Below, in pieces: positions 34,212-45,009 of a stretch of 64,000 nt of DNA (positions are counted from its first letter, which is position 1; each line of letters begins with the position of its first letter). Location of the stretch: positions 1-64,000 of the forward strand of contig JAQGDQ010000989.1 of the NCBI GenBank assembly GCA_030141605.1, written 5' to 3'. Under the pieces are notes generated by a model. That model was given only the letters and a program-made list of their open reading frames with translations. It did not search any database and was not told the DNA's origin. The position numbers and the translations under genes are program-made. This stretch comes from Tubiluchus corallicola (lineage: Eukaryota > Priapulida > Priapulimorpha > Priapulimorphida > Tubiluchidae).

Positions 34212-37200
34212 CTAGAAAATTTAAAATTAAAATAGGTAACTTACACTCTTCAAAAAAAAAACACTGAAGTATGCATCTATGAAGAAATTTACGAAGTTCC
34301 TAAGTTTAACAATTTTCTCAAAGAGAAAGTAACTTACACTCACATACTTTCATTTTTAGGGACTTGTTTCTCTGCGATAACTGATTTGACAAAACTTCAA
34401 GCAACAATTAGAAGACTACAGAAAATAATCTCCTATTTCATAATAGTGAAATAATTCCAAACCACACCTGCGCAACAGAAAGCATAACATATCGCTGTTA
34501 AGTGGCAAATCTACAACTACTTGAAATGAATTTTTGAAAGAAATATCATCTGAAAGATCTCAATTCCATCAAGTCAACAAGTGCCCAAGAAACAGTAAAA
34601 GCATTTGGCTTTTGCACTCTGCTGATAAAACTCAATGTTTCCTCTGTATGAAAATGCAAATCTTGCAAAAAATGAGTGACAGCTGAAATCATTACATGTC
34701 GTATAACAGCAAAATTCCGCAAGCATAAATTAACAATCTCGAGGAAATCCACAGGTAGAAACATAACACTTCTGCAAAAAAATTATATTGTAGTGTTGAT
34801 ACAAGCTCACTAAATTTTAACTCATGTAAAACGTTTCTGTTTGGAAGGGTGAACATTCTTAATCTACTTCAAACATTGGACAAGCAGAATTTTAATACAA
34901 AAAATTTGCCTTCAAGACAAGCAGACAAAGCAGTTCTAGTCCAGCAAATAGTACACACTACTATGCGAGTGACTTGTCCCACTCTTTCCTTTGGCAAGCT
35001 GTGATGTTGATAACTTTGAGAACATTCTACATGATTTATCTGCAGAATCATGTTCAATAACCATATTTATGAAAATAGTTTCTGGCGCACGTCAAAATTA
35101 GTGAACTAGATATCGATACCAAAAAATAAAGAAATAGCATTTTACACTTTTTCAAAAGACACAAAACATTTTTTAGCTGACGTCTATTAAAATTTGTTTG
35201 ATAAATCTTCTGTTAACATTTATTGCAACTTTTACAAATTTATGAAAATGTAAAATAGAATTATGAAAAAATAACCACCAGCAACTGCAAAAAATGGAGC
35301 AGCAGAAAGGGGCATATGAAAGAAAATAATTTACCATCTAAGTCAGTTAAATAAGTTTCTTGCATAAACCAGTCAGTCGCTGGCCCACTTCCATTCACTG
35401 TCATTGCAGAAATCCGTACCTGATATTCAGTGTTGTGTAGTAACCCTGAAATATTACCGAAAAACAAAATTATAGACTACAAATGTCAGATATAAAAAAT
35501 CAATTTAAAATACTATATGAGCTACAAAGTATGTGGCGAAAAATGAGTGGCTTAATTATTAATAGTATTGATATGTTTACAAAACGTGTGTGTCTTAGTT
35601 TTCTCTGTTAGACCATAAAATTTTTCCAAGAAGCAGTTCATTCACAATTTCTAACTTTACAATTAGCTCTGTTTGCAGGGAATGCAAAAATTAACCATTT
35701 AACTTATTTTTATAATCAATGGCTTTTTGTCACAAAAAATTAAATTAGCTGTCATCACCTTCTAACACATAAATTCTCTTGTTGCCATCAGTTGTAACTG
35801 TTGTGCCCTCATGTCCCATTCTCTTGTAGCGTATTTTATAACCAGTTATGACTCCATTTCGTGTACCTGCTGGGGGTGGTTCCCATGCTACAACTATACT
35901 AGATGAAGAGGCAGATTCCAATGTTACATTTTGAGGTGTATCGCTTGGCTCTGAAATAAGCGTCAAAATTTTCTTCTAATCACAGAACGAAGCTTAGCTG
36001 AAAAACATTATGGTTAAATGTATTTATAAATGTTTGCATTTAAGTGTCGTCATGACAACAGTATTACTTGATAAAAAAATTATTTTTCAACCAAGTTGCT
36101 GCATACATGCTGTTAGCATCAAATTACAACAATCCCAAACGAGCTAAAAGGCTGCTTAAGTATACACTGTTTATCTTCAATAGTGGTACAAATCTAAACA
36201 CATTCTCTGACGTGATATAATAGATAATCACTTACTGTCAGAGTATGTTCGAGCTATGACAGCATCGGAACTTAGTCCGATACCATTTTCATTGGAAGAC
36301 ATTATGCGGAAGATGTACTCTGTGTAAGCTTTCATGTCTAGAAACATGTGTTGATTTTCTACTACGTCGACAACTTTTTCATTGGATGAACCAAGTGCCA
36401 CTTCAAAGTATGAGATACGATAGCCAGTCACAGGTGTGTTGGTATGACTGGGTGGCTCCCAAGTCAATTCCATAGAATAAGGTGAAGTTGGTTGAGTTTT
36501 CACATCGTGAGGTGGTCCAGGAACATGCACTAGAAAATTTAAAATTAAAATAGGTAACTTACACTCTTCAAAAAAAAAAAACACTGAAGTATGCATCTAT
36601 CAAGAAATTTACAAAGTTTAACAATTTTCTCAAAGCGAAAGTAACTTACACTCACATACTTTCATTTTTAGGGATTTGTTTTTCTGCGATAACTGATTTG
36701 ACAAAACTTCAAACAGCAATTAGAAGACTACAGGAAATAAATCTCACATTTCATAATAGTGAAATAATTCCAAACCACACATGTGCAACAGAAAACATAA
36801 CATATCGCTGTTAAGTAGCAAATCTACAACTACTTGAAATGAATTTTTGAAAGAAATATCAACTGAAAGATCCCAATTCCATCAAGTCAACAAATGCCCA
36901 AGAAACAGTAAAAGCATTTGACTTTTGCACTCTGCTGATAAAACGCAATGTTTCCTCTGTATGAAAATGCAAATCTTGCAAAAAATGAGTGACAGCTGAA
37001 ATCATTACATGTCGTATAACAGCAAAATTCTGCAAGCATAAATTTAACAATCTCGAGGAAATCCAAAGTTAGAAACATAACACTTCTGCAAAAGAATTAT
37101 ATTGTAGTGTTGATACAAGCTCACTAAATTTTAACTAACGGTTTGGAAGGGTGAACATTCTTAATCTACTTCAAACATTGGATAAGCAGAATTTTAATAC

Positions 37201-39029
37201 AAAAAATTTGCCTTCAAGACAAGCAGACAAAGCAGTTCTAGTCCATTCAATAACCATATTTATGAAAATAGTTTCTGGCGCACGTCAAAATTAGTGAACT
37301 AGATATCGATACCAAAAAATAAAGAAATAGTATTTTACCCAAAATGGTAGTATTAACAAGAATAAAGTAAATTTTGGATTCATGCTTTATTTAATCGAGA
37401 GATGATGACCAGAAGTTTAAAGAAAAAAATAAAATAAGCATAGATAAAATCGGCCATAAATCTAAAGCCAGATCTAATAAACACCCATATCCAACATCAA
37501 ACATCGACCTAAGTCTTTAAGTAATTCAGAAAACGTTACAAAGCTATGTGAGATAAATGACACACAACTGCGACGTGCATTTAGTTTTTTTCAGAGCACC
37601 ACATGTGACAATACATAGCATTCATACAAAAAGCCAAATAATAAGAAATCAAATTCAAGAAAGCATGAAACAGTCTGTAAAACGCCCAGTACACCACACT
37701 TAAAAACCAATCCAATAGCACATATGCGCACCAGCACACCAAGCCAAACCAGTAAATTTTAGACTAAAAATTAAAAAAAAAGTAAGTTGCAACAAGGCTT
37801 CGAAAACCATACCTTCTGGAGTCCTATAAATGACTGTAGGCGAGTTAGGCCCATAACCCTTTTTATTTCTGGCTTGCATACGAAAATAGTATATTGTATC
37901 GGGTGTTAAGCTATCTATAACTTTGGTCAATGTATTGTGGATGACGCCTTCAACCAGCCATTCTCGATCAGGCTTTGTGTTATCAGTAGAATAAAATATC
38001 AAGTAACCTGAAAGATGAATCACCAGAACGTTAAGTGAAAAATGCCATAATATCATCAAAATAAGAAATTTTTTGATAAACGTATTCAATCAATGCTAGG
38101 AAATTTCGGAGCTCACAAAATCTTGTGCTACTGCAAAACTCAGCATTAGCATGAATGAACCACTAAAATGCTATACAAACCTGTAATTTTTCCATTGGGA
38201 ATTTTTGGTGGTTGCCAGTTAAGTCTGACTTCTGTTGGCTTGCCTTCCACAGGGACAATGGTAATATTACGCGGAGCACTACCAGGAGCTAAATAAATCA
38301 ACAAATAAAATTGAAAATATTACCAGTCATTTCTTAATCTTCAAAGTGGCTTTTTGTAGCAGTTCCTGTGATTGACAATGAGTGATAATGTTTTTGCTTA
38401 ATGAAAAGCACTGTGTCTATGTTATTTAAGAAACAATTATGCAGATCTAGTAGAATAATGACAAGTTTATATACCATCTTCATCTGTTTTGTTGTTGATG
38501 ACCATGCTGTACAGAGATTCGCTTCGACCTTTGTGGGCCTTCACAGAAAATTCGTACCAGGTATTTGGTGTCAGGCCATCTATCATGACAATCAAGTCGG
38601 TAGAGTTTAGATACCTGAACCTTGACCCCCCTAAAAACAAGTTTTCACACATAAGATCTAATTTTAATATCAACCACACCAAAACATTAGCAAGTGAAGA
38701 TGTAAACGAAAAAATAAAGAGTAGAAACTGTAACACAAATATAAACGAATTATTCTAATTTTCCTAATCAAAAGATAAAATAAGCAGCAATACACTGATT
38801 GTAAATGAGTATGAGAAAAAAGCAATAATCAGCTAGTCAGAGATGGTTCCTAAGAATTAATCAACTGCCAAGATTAGTAAATAAACCTATTTACCAGTTC
38901 TGTATCGCACAGTGTAGTAGCCATTGTCAGTTGCATGCTGAGATTTCGGAAGAGCGGGATCATTCCATGTCAACACCATCGTAGTGGACGATAGGACCAT
39001 AGTACGAAGGCCTTGTGGCGGATCTAGCT
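33016..39029 (-). CDS. DCC/neogenin/frazzled-like netrin receptor, FN3-domain exons (partial)
   Basis: Ten minus-strand exons, in coding order, are 39029-38895, 38630-38475, 38288-38181, about 38007-37813, 36529-36236, 35950-35759, 35445-35335, 34211-33918, 33631-33440 and 33126-33016. All later junctions are phase 1 and in frame. The first two encode DCC FN5 ([20 protein letters not shown], then [16 protein letters not shown]). The next two encode FN6 ([33 protein letters not shown]). The next three encode FN2-FN3 ([46 protein letters not shown]), which the last three repeat. In DCC-family proteins these extracellular domains bind netrin for axon guidance. The Ig domains, FN1, FN4, membrane segment and cytoplasmic tail are absent here, and the order FN5-FN6-FN2-FN3 is not the family order. 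Family identity is firm; gene structure is not. Confidence 0.85.
35335..36529 (-). CDS. FN2-FN3 module, first (upstream) copy
   Basis: Exons 36529-36236, 35950-35759 and 35445-35335 encode two fibronectin-III domains with the usual W (LTWEPP, VAWEPP), Y and [11 protein letters not shown] landmarks. All exon ends are phase 1, so the three-exon block can be duplicated or skipped without shifting the frame. Confidence 0.85.
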
Positions 39030-39290
39030 CTACATAGACATAGACATTTTTATTTATCTCCTCATTTACACCTATATACAAATTAACTATTTTTTTTAGT
39101 TATTGATTAAAAAGGATAAATTAAGCATAAAGGAAAGAGTTAAGGGGGGAAGGAGAAAGGGTAGCGAAAGACCAATTGGTCATCGAGTCAGCTACCCTTC
39201 TCAGGCTAGTGAAAATTGTGAAAAATTTGTGGTGCTGCTGTTAACATGAATTTATGGGGTGATACATTAAACATGAAAGCGAAATAACTA

Positions 39291-40290
39291 CCGTAAGACG
39301 GGGTGAGTTCGCCACTTTTTAGGGGCATTTTTTACGTTTCCTGCCATAGCAAGAGAATTACCCAACCGATTTTCTTAGTTCACGCTTTATATTGCCTTTC
39401 GAATGAAACACTATCGTGGGGTGAATTCGACACTAACAATTTAACACTGTTTAATGCCATTCTAGGCAGCTGAAGTTAACTGGTTGAGATTGGCTGGTTG
39501 GGGGTGAGTTCGCCACCCTATGAAAAAATTATGAAAAATATCTAGTTTTAGCCGAATTATTGAAAATGTTCGATGGTGGGACGTTTTCAATAAGGGGCCC
39601 TACGTTGCCAAGGAAGGCTTGAACGTCTTGTGCACTGATCTTATCGCGGGCGCCCTTGATGTTGCCAGCCACTCTGAAAACCAGATTGTTCCTTCGGGCG
39701 AATGATTTGACAAAGTCTATTCCAGGGGTGTTTGCCTTGAATCGTCGTTCCTGGATTCCCTTCGCGTCAAGAACACTCTTAATCAGTAGTCGGAGATCGA
39801 TGGCTGTCATTGGGAACCCCACTCAGCGGCCACTTGGAGTGTTGGCGATTTCGTGCTTCTCGGCGGCGGAGAACACTGGCTGACCTCCGGTCTTCCGCGG
39901 ATGACTTCCTGAGAGTTTGTCAGAAAGGGTCTTTCTTGGAACTCCGAATTGCCTCGCCGCTGCGCTGATTGTCCTGTTGGTATTCTTGACGGCATGTAAG
40001 GCAGCTTCCAGAGCTTCTGGGGTATAATTTTGGTATCTATAACCCGGTACAGGGGTGCAGGTGCGTGGCGTGTTAAGTAGCAAGAAATAGTAGACAAATA
40101 ATATGTAGCGCAGAATGGAATACTTCTAGTGCGAATTGAAAGAAGATAACTGTCCCAAACTGCATATAATGACGGTGATCATGATATCTGTTCATTAAAC
40201 ACTGAACAATAGTTACAGCAAACCTATAATGGCCATTACGTAAGGGGTGGCGAACTCACCCTCGGGTGGCGAACTCACCCCGTTTTACGG
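39291..40290 (-). mobile_element. pogo/Tigger-family element, 1000 bp, catalytic domain missing
   Basis: Terminal inverted repeats of 25 bp (24 matching) begin CCGTAAGACGGGGTGAGTTC at the left; TA flanks both ends (39289-39290, 40291-40292). On the minus strand 40083-39529 is one frame broken by a single TGA (39825-39823). It encodes a psq-type helix-turn-helix (YTPEALEAALHAVKN...SAAARQFGVPRKTLSDKL), then a CENP-B/Tc5-type HTH (GFPMTAIDLRLLIKS, DFVKSFARRNNLVFR). The DDE domain is deleted. It sits about 260 bp upstream of the first FN5 exon. Confidence 0.9.
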
Positions 40291-40292
40291 TA

Positions 40293-41457
40293 AGTAAACT
40301 ATGCAACAAAGAAATAAAATGAAAAATATGAAATGATGATTAACAAAATATGTAAAGCATTTAACTAACCGAATAAAACAAAAAAACTAGAAAAAAGTCA
40401 AACCAAAAAAAAACAAAAAAAAACATAAATAATAAATTAAAAGAAAAAAATATGTATAATAAACTCAAACAAAATATAATGAAGCAAAGATATGCAATCG
40501 TGTCAAATTAAGTGTAATGATAAAATACTATGCAATGCAAGAACTAGTGCAGAAAAATGGAGCAAACAAAATATGTAGTGAAATTTGAGTATGTGACTAA
40601 ATAGACAATATGGCTCAAAAAATATAATAAAAACTTAATGATAACTGTGAAACAATGAGCAAAATAATCATAATAAAGTGAATATATATGAAGTGAGAAA
40701 AGCATAATATGGAAGTAAAAACATAATTGGAGCAGGCACAGTTATAAAAATTAAGTATGAGAAAAACTGTTGTAGTTGCTTGATTTGTTTGAAGATTATT
40801 GTTTACCTCCCCTTTTCATAGTTGTGAAGAAATAATAACAATTTTACACTTTGATGAGAAGATGTACTATGGTAATATAATTATAGTTAATATATTAGCT
40901 CAAGGGTAATACATTAACACTAACAGGGAAGATTTATCAGATTTGATCTTAGCAGAAAAGTCACACATGGTAATTAGAAATAAGAAGGGTCAATATCTAG
41001 CTACAACTGGCTCAATATCAATTGGCTTCAAAGTCTTTACTGTCTCGTTTTTGGGAGGTCTTAAATCTAAAGGCAAACTCGTGATATCAATGTTTCTCAT
41101 CCTTCGATACATTAACAAACGTATAATTCTTGATTCCGGACACAGTCCATTGATTCCGCACCCAATCGTTTCGCTAATCACCGAACTTTTAATTACCAGT
41201 ACCTCGGTCTCTCTAGCAATAGTTATAAACTAATCATAGTGCACAAACTGTTTTTTTACAAAATGATATAGCTGTAACCGAATCCTAACATAACCTGAAT
41301 CAAACCAGCCACTCATTAGAAAGCATTTTAGGTAGCGAACTCAACTGAAGGTTGACCTCTATGGTATCAACAGACTAAGAACAACTGAATTAAGGGTCCA
41401 AATGGTCTTGAAACACGACGAGCATTTTCGATACCAGGAATGCCTTAGGACGAGCAG
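40293..41457. other. AT-rich interval; one weak minus-strand open stretch
   Basis: 40295-40900 is very A-rich on the plus strand and gene-free. A minus-strand frame at about 41233-40990 (SETIGCGINGLCPESRIIRL...) looks somewhat protein-like but has no start, family motif or clear splice sites; it may be a transposon relic. Confidence 0.3.
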
Positions 41458-41484
41458 CTAGCGGGGAGCTACACACCAGCTGAC

Positions 41485-43090
41485 TTCGAGGTCAGTGGGT
41501 TCAGTAACCAATGGAACCTCACAGCGATCGTCAGTGGGCTCAGTAACCAATGGAACCTCACAGCGATCGTCAGTGGGCTCAGTAACCAATGGAACCTCAC
41601 AGCGATCGTCAGTGGGCTCAGTAACCAATGGAACCTCACAGCGATCGTCAGTGGGCTCAGTAACCAATGGAACCTCACAGCGATCGTCAGTGGGCTCAGT
41701 AACCAATGGAACCTCACAGCGATCGTCAGTGAGCTCAGTAACCAATGGAACCTCACAGCGATCGTCAGTGGGCTCAGTAACCAATGGAACCTCACAGCGA
41801 TCGTCAGTGGGCTCAGTAACCAATGGAACCTCACAGCGATCGTCAGTGGGCTCAGTAATCAATGGAACCTCACAGCGATCGTCAGTGGGCTCAGTAACCA
41901 ATGGAACCTCACAGCGATCGTCAGTGGGCTCAGTAACCAATGGAACCTCACAGCGATCGTCAGTGGGCTCAGTAACCAATGGAACCTCACAGCGATCGTC
42001 AGTGAGCTCAGTAACCAATGGAACCTCACAGCGATCGTCAGTGAGCTCAGTAACCAATGGAACCTCACAGCGATCGTCAGTGAGCTCAGTAACCAATGGA
42101 ACCTCACAGCGATCGTCAGTGGGCTCAGTAACCAATGGAACCTCACAGCGATCGTCAGTGGGCTCAGTAACCAATGGAACCTCACAGCGATCGTCAGTGG
42201 GCTCAGTAACCAATGGAACCTCACAGCGATCGTCAGTGAGCTCAGTAACCAATGGAACCTCACAGCGATCGTCAGTGGGCTCAGTAACCAATGGAACCTC
42301 ACAGCGATCGTCAGTGGGCTCAGTAATCAATGGAACCTCACAGCGATCGTCAGTGGGCTCAGTAACCAATGGAACCTCATCACAGCGATCGTCAGTGAGC
42401 TCAGTAACCAAAGGAACCTCACAGCGATCGTCAGTGGGCTCAGTAACCAATGGAACCTCACAGCGATCGTCAGTGAGCTCAGTAACCAATGGAACCTCAC
42501 AGCGATCGTCAGTGAGCTCAGTAACCAATGGAACCTCACAGCGATCGTCAGTGGGCTCAGTAACCAATGGAACCTCACAGCGATCGTCAGTGGGCTCAGT
42601 AACCAATGGAACATCACAGCAATCGTCAGTGGGCTCAGTAACCAATGGAACCTCACAGCGATCGTCAGTGGGCTCAGTAACCAATGGAACCTCACAGCGA
42701 TCGTCAGTGGGCTCAGTAACCAATGGAACCTCACAGCTATCGTCAGTGAGCTCAGTAACCAATGGAACCTCACAGCGATCGTCAGTGGGCTCAGTAACCA
42801 ATGGAACCTCACAGCGATCGTCAGTGGGCTCAGTAACCAGTGGAACCTCACAGCGATCGTCAGTGAGCTCAGTAACCAATGGAACCTCACAGCGATCGTC
42901 AGTGGGCTCAGTAACCAATGGAACCTCACAGCGATCGTCAGTGGGCTCAGTAATCAATGGAACCTCACAGCGATCGTCAGTGGGCTCAGTAACCAATGGA
43001 ACATCACAGCAATCGTCAGTGGGCTCAGTAACCAATGGAACCTCACAGCGATCGTCAGTGGGGTCAGTAACCAATGGAACCTCACAGCGA
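41485..43090. repeat. 39-bp minisatellite, about 41 copies, open on both strands
   Basis: The unit contains GATCGTCAGTGGGCTCAGTA and ACCAATGGAACCTCACAGC. 39 bp is 13 codons: the plus frame repeats GSVTNGTSQRSSV, the minus frame EVPLVTEPTDDRC. Variation is mostly single bases (GGG/GAG, ACC/ATC, CGA/CAA/CTA); the one length variant is a 3-bp TCA insertion near 42378. The plus frame continues to a stop at 43262-43264 (589 codons) and the minus frame to 41458, but neither has an ATG before the array. Coding status is unproven. Confidence 0.97.
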
Positions 43091-43264
43091 ACAGCAGAAC
43101 CTATGCGTTGCAGACGTATGCGCTCTTATGAGACTCTACGGCTTTTTATTGCTACGATAGAAAATCAGCATGAATATGAAATCACCTTCATTAAAGGAAA
43201 GGCCAAACATTCTGAAAAGTTAAGCTTTTATTTCGATACTGACGAAAATGTTAGAAAGACTTAG

Positions 43265-43698
43265 TAAAAAACGCAACAAGTGTTTTGTGTAATTAGTAAT
43301 TTCATGCTTGGGCACTCCCATTTTGAATGACTGAGGAAACCCACTGCACTGTCAATTTGTGTCAAAGGCATATGAGGTATATAAGAAGTTTTTACAAAAA
43401 ATATTTGTACGTGAACACTAGATAAGCTGCAGTGTGATTTCTAAAACTCTGGATAACAGCTTTATAAGAAGCACTTTCAGCGTGCATAGCGTGCAGCTAC
43501 AATACAGGTGCGCATATTAGGGTGCACATATTATAACTTTTTTCTCCAATCTTTTTACAACTTTTCCTACTTTGGAGGTTTGATGAGATACTACCATGGG
43601 TAAATTTTCAGCTAGATTAAGCTTTGGGAACACGTGTCTCCACTTATGTTAAGATTTCGGAATGATGCTCATTTTTGTAGTAATTTGACAAACTTTAG
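43265..43698. other. Non-coding interval between minisatellite and long inverted repeat
   Basis: No ORF, splice-flanked exon or repeat recognised. Confidence 0.4.
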
Positions 43699-44941
43699 AA
43701 ACTATTATGTCCACTCCACTGACCTAGCAATTTTCACCAAATAGTTTGCAATGATTAATAGTTATCGCACATAAAACTGTGACAGTTTTGCGTGATAGGA
43801 AGTTGCATCTGCAAAATTTAAAAATGTGTGTATTTTATACATATATTGCCATATGTTAACTAATGCTTTTAAAATTACGCCTATATTAATTTTTCAAAAA
43901 GCTGCTACATTGGAATGTAAGCCCTATTTGTTTTAAAAATCAATAACACTACCTTGCATTGTTTATTTGGCATTGTGATTTTTTAAATAAACTTGAATGC
44001 AACAACTGGCCAAACAAGTTACTCAAACCGTGCAGGTTCTTAGTCTTCTGACCCGCACTGGAGTCCACCACATGCTGTTAAGACAAACTCATTGAAACAG
44101 AATCATGTTCAAATTAATAACACTTAGTCCTGACTCATGTGCCTCCATAACGATTTTTGATGAGATGAGATATTACTCAAGGTTAAAGGTGTTGCAGTAG
44201 TAACTTGTTCATGTGTAGCGTACAAACTGATCACTGAACTGGCCTGCTTATAGTAAATGTATGTCTATTCTGTTTTTCCAGTGTTTCCATTAGTCCCATC
44301 ACATCATACAACTCTGAGGTGGTGAAAGAAGATGCCTTTCTTTATCAAGTAATCCCTCATCTCATCGAAAACATATACAGTTAATACATCTTGTGCTACA
44401 ATCTCTTCTGCTATGCAACAAATCTGCGTTCTGGATCCTTCTCTGACAGGGCCTCCATCTTGAATTGATAGTACAGTAGATCATTTCCAAGTGATGGCAA
44501 CAGATTATTTGGTAGCTTAGTAGGATAGCCGTATGGCTTGCTGCTAACTATTCTAGAGTTTGTGATTCACAAAATGTAAAAATAAACGGTTTCTAAAATG
44601 AATTTTTCTAGAGAAATAGCTGTTGAACAATGTGAACATTTTCAATTGATATTATAAAGAAATCACAATGCCAAATAAACAATGCAAGGTAGTGTTATTG
44701 TTTTTTAGAACAAATAGGGGCTTACATTCCAATGTAGCAGCTTTTTGAAAAATTCACACAGGCGTAATTTAAAAGCATTATTTAACATATGGCAATATAT
44801 GTATAAAATACACACATTTTTAAATTTTGCAGATACAACTTCCTATCATGCAAAACTGTCACAGTTCCATGTGCGATAACTATTAATGATTGCACACTAT
44901 TGGTGAATATTGCTAGCTCAGTCGAGTGTTTATAATAGTTA

Positions 44942-44942
<1 letters not shown>
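43699..44942. mobile_element. Long inverted repeat (arms about 285 bp) - foldback-type element
   Basis: The left arm, about 43699-43990, and right arm, about 44645-44942, are reverse complements (TGCAAGGTAGTGTTATTGTT against AATAACACTACCTTGCATTG; CAATATATGTATAAAATACA against TGTATTTTATACATATATTG). The roughly 650-bp spacer has no transposase. Long TIRs around non-coding DNA suggest a foldback/MITE-type element. Confidence 0.8.
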
Positions 44943-44976
<34 letters not shown>

Positions 44977-45009
44977 CTATATTTATATATATATATAAAT
45001 ATATATATA
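44943..45009. repeat. (TA)n microsatellite
   Basis: Alternating TA with TTTATA interruptions directly after the right arm of the inverted repeat. Confidence 0.9.

Larger units (their letters stand above)
32231..37340 (-). repeat. Tandem duplication, about 2.3-kb units carrying FN2-FN3 exons
   Basis: The same sequence (TAAAAGCATTTGGCTTTTGC) begins at 32231 and 34596, and a one-base variant at 36909, giving periods of about 2365 and 2313 bp. Two units are full; the third (36909-37340) is cut after about 430 bp. Introns and exons are roughly 95% alike. Confidence 0.93.

Noticed and set aside
40990-41233. Minus-strand protein-like frame (CGINGLCPESRIIRL)
   Set aside because: No start codon, splice signals or recognisable domain; possibly transposon debris.
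41469-42929. Extra minus-strand ORFs (RFHWLLSPLTIAV repeats)
   Set aside because: Third-frame readings of the 39-bp array without an own start; shadows of the repeat.
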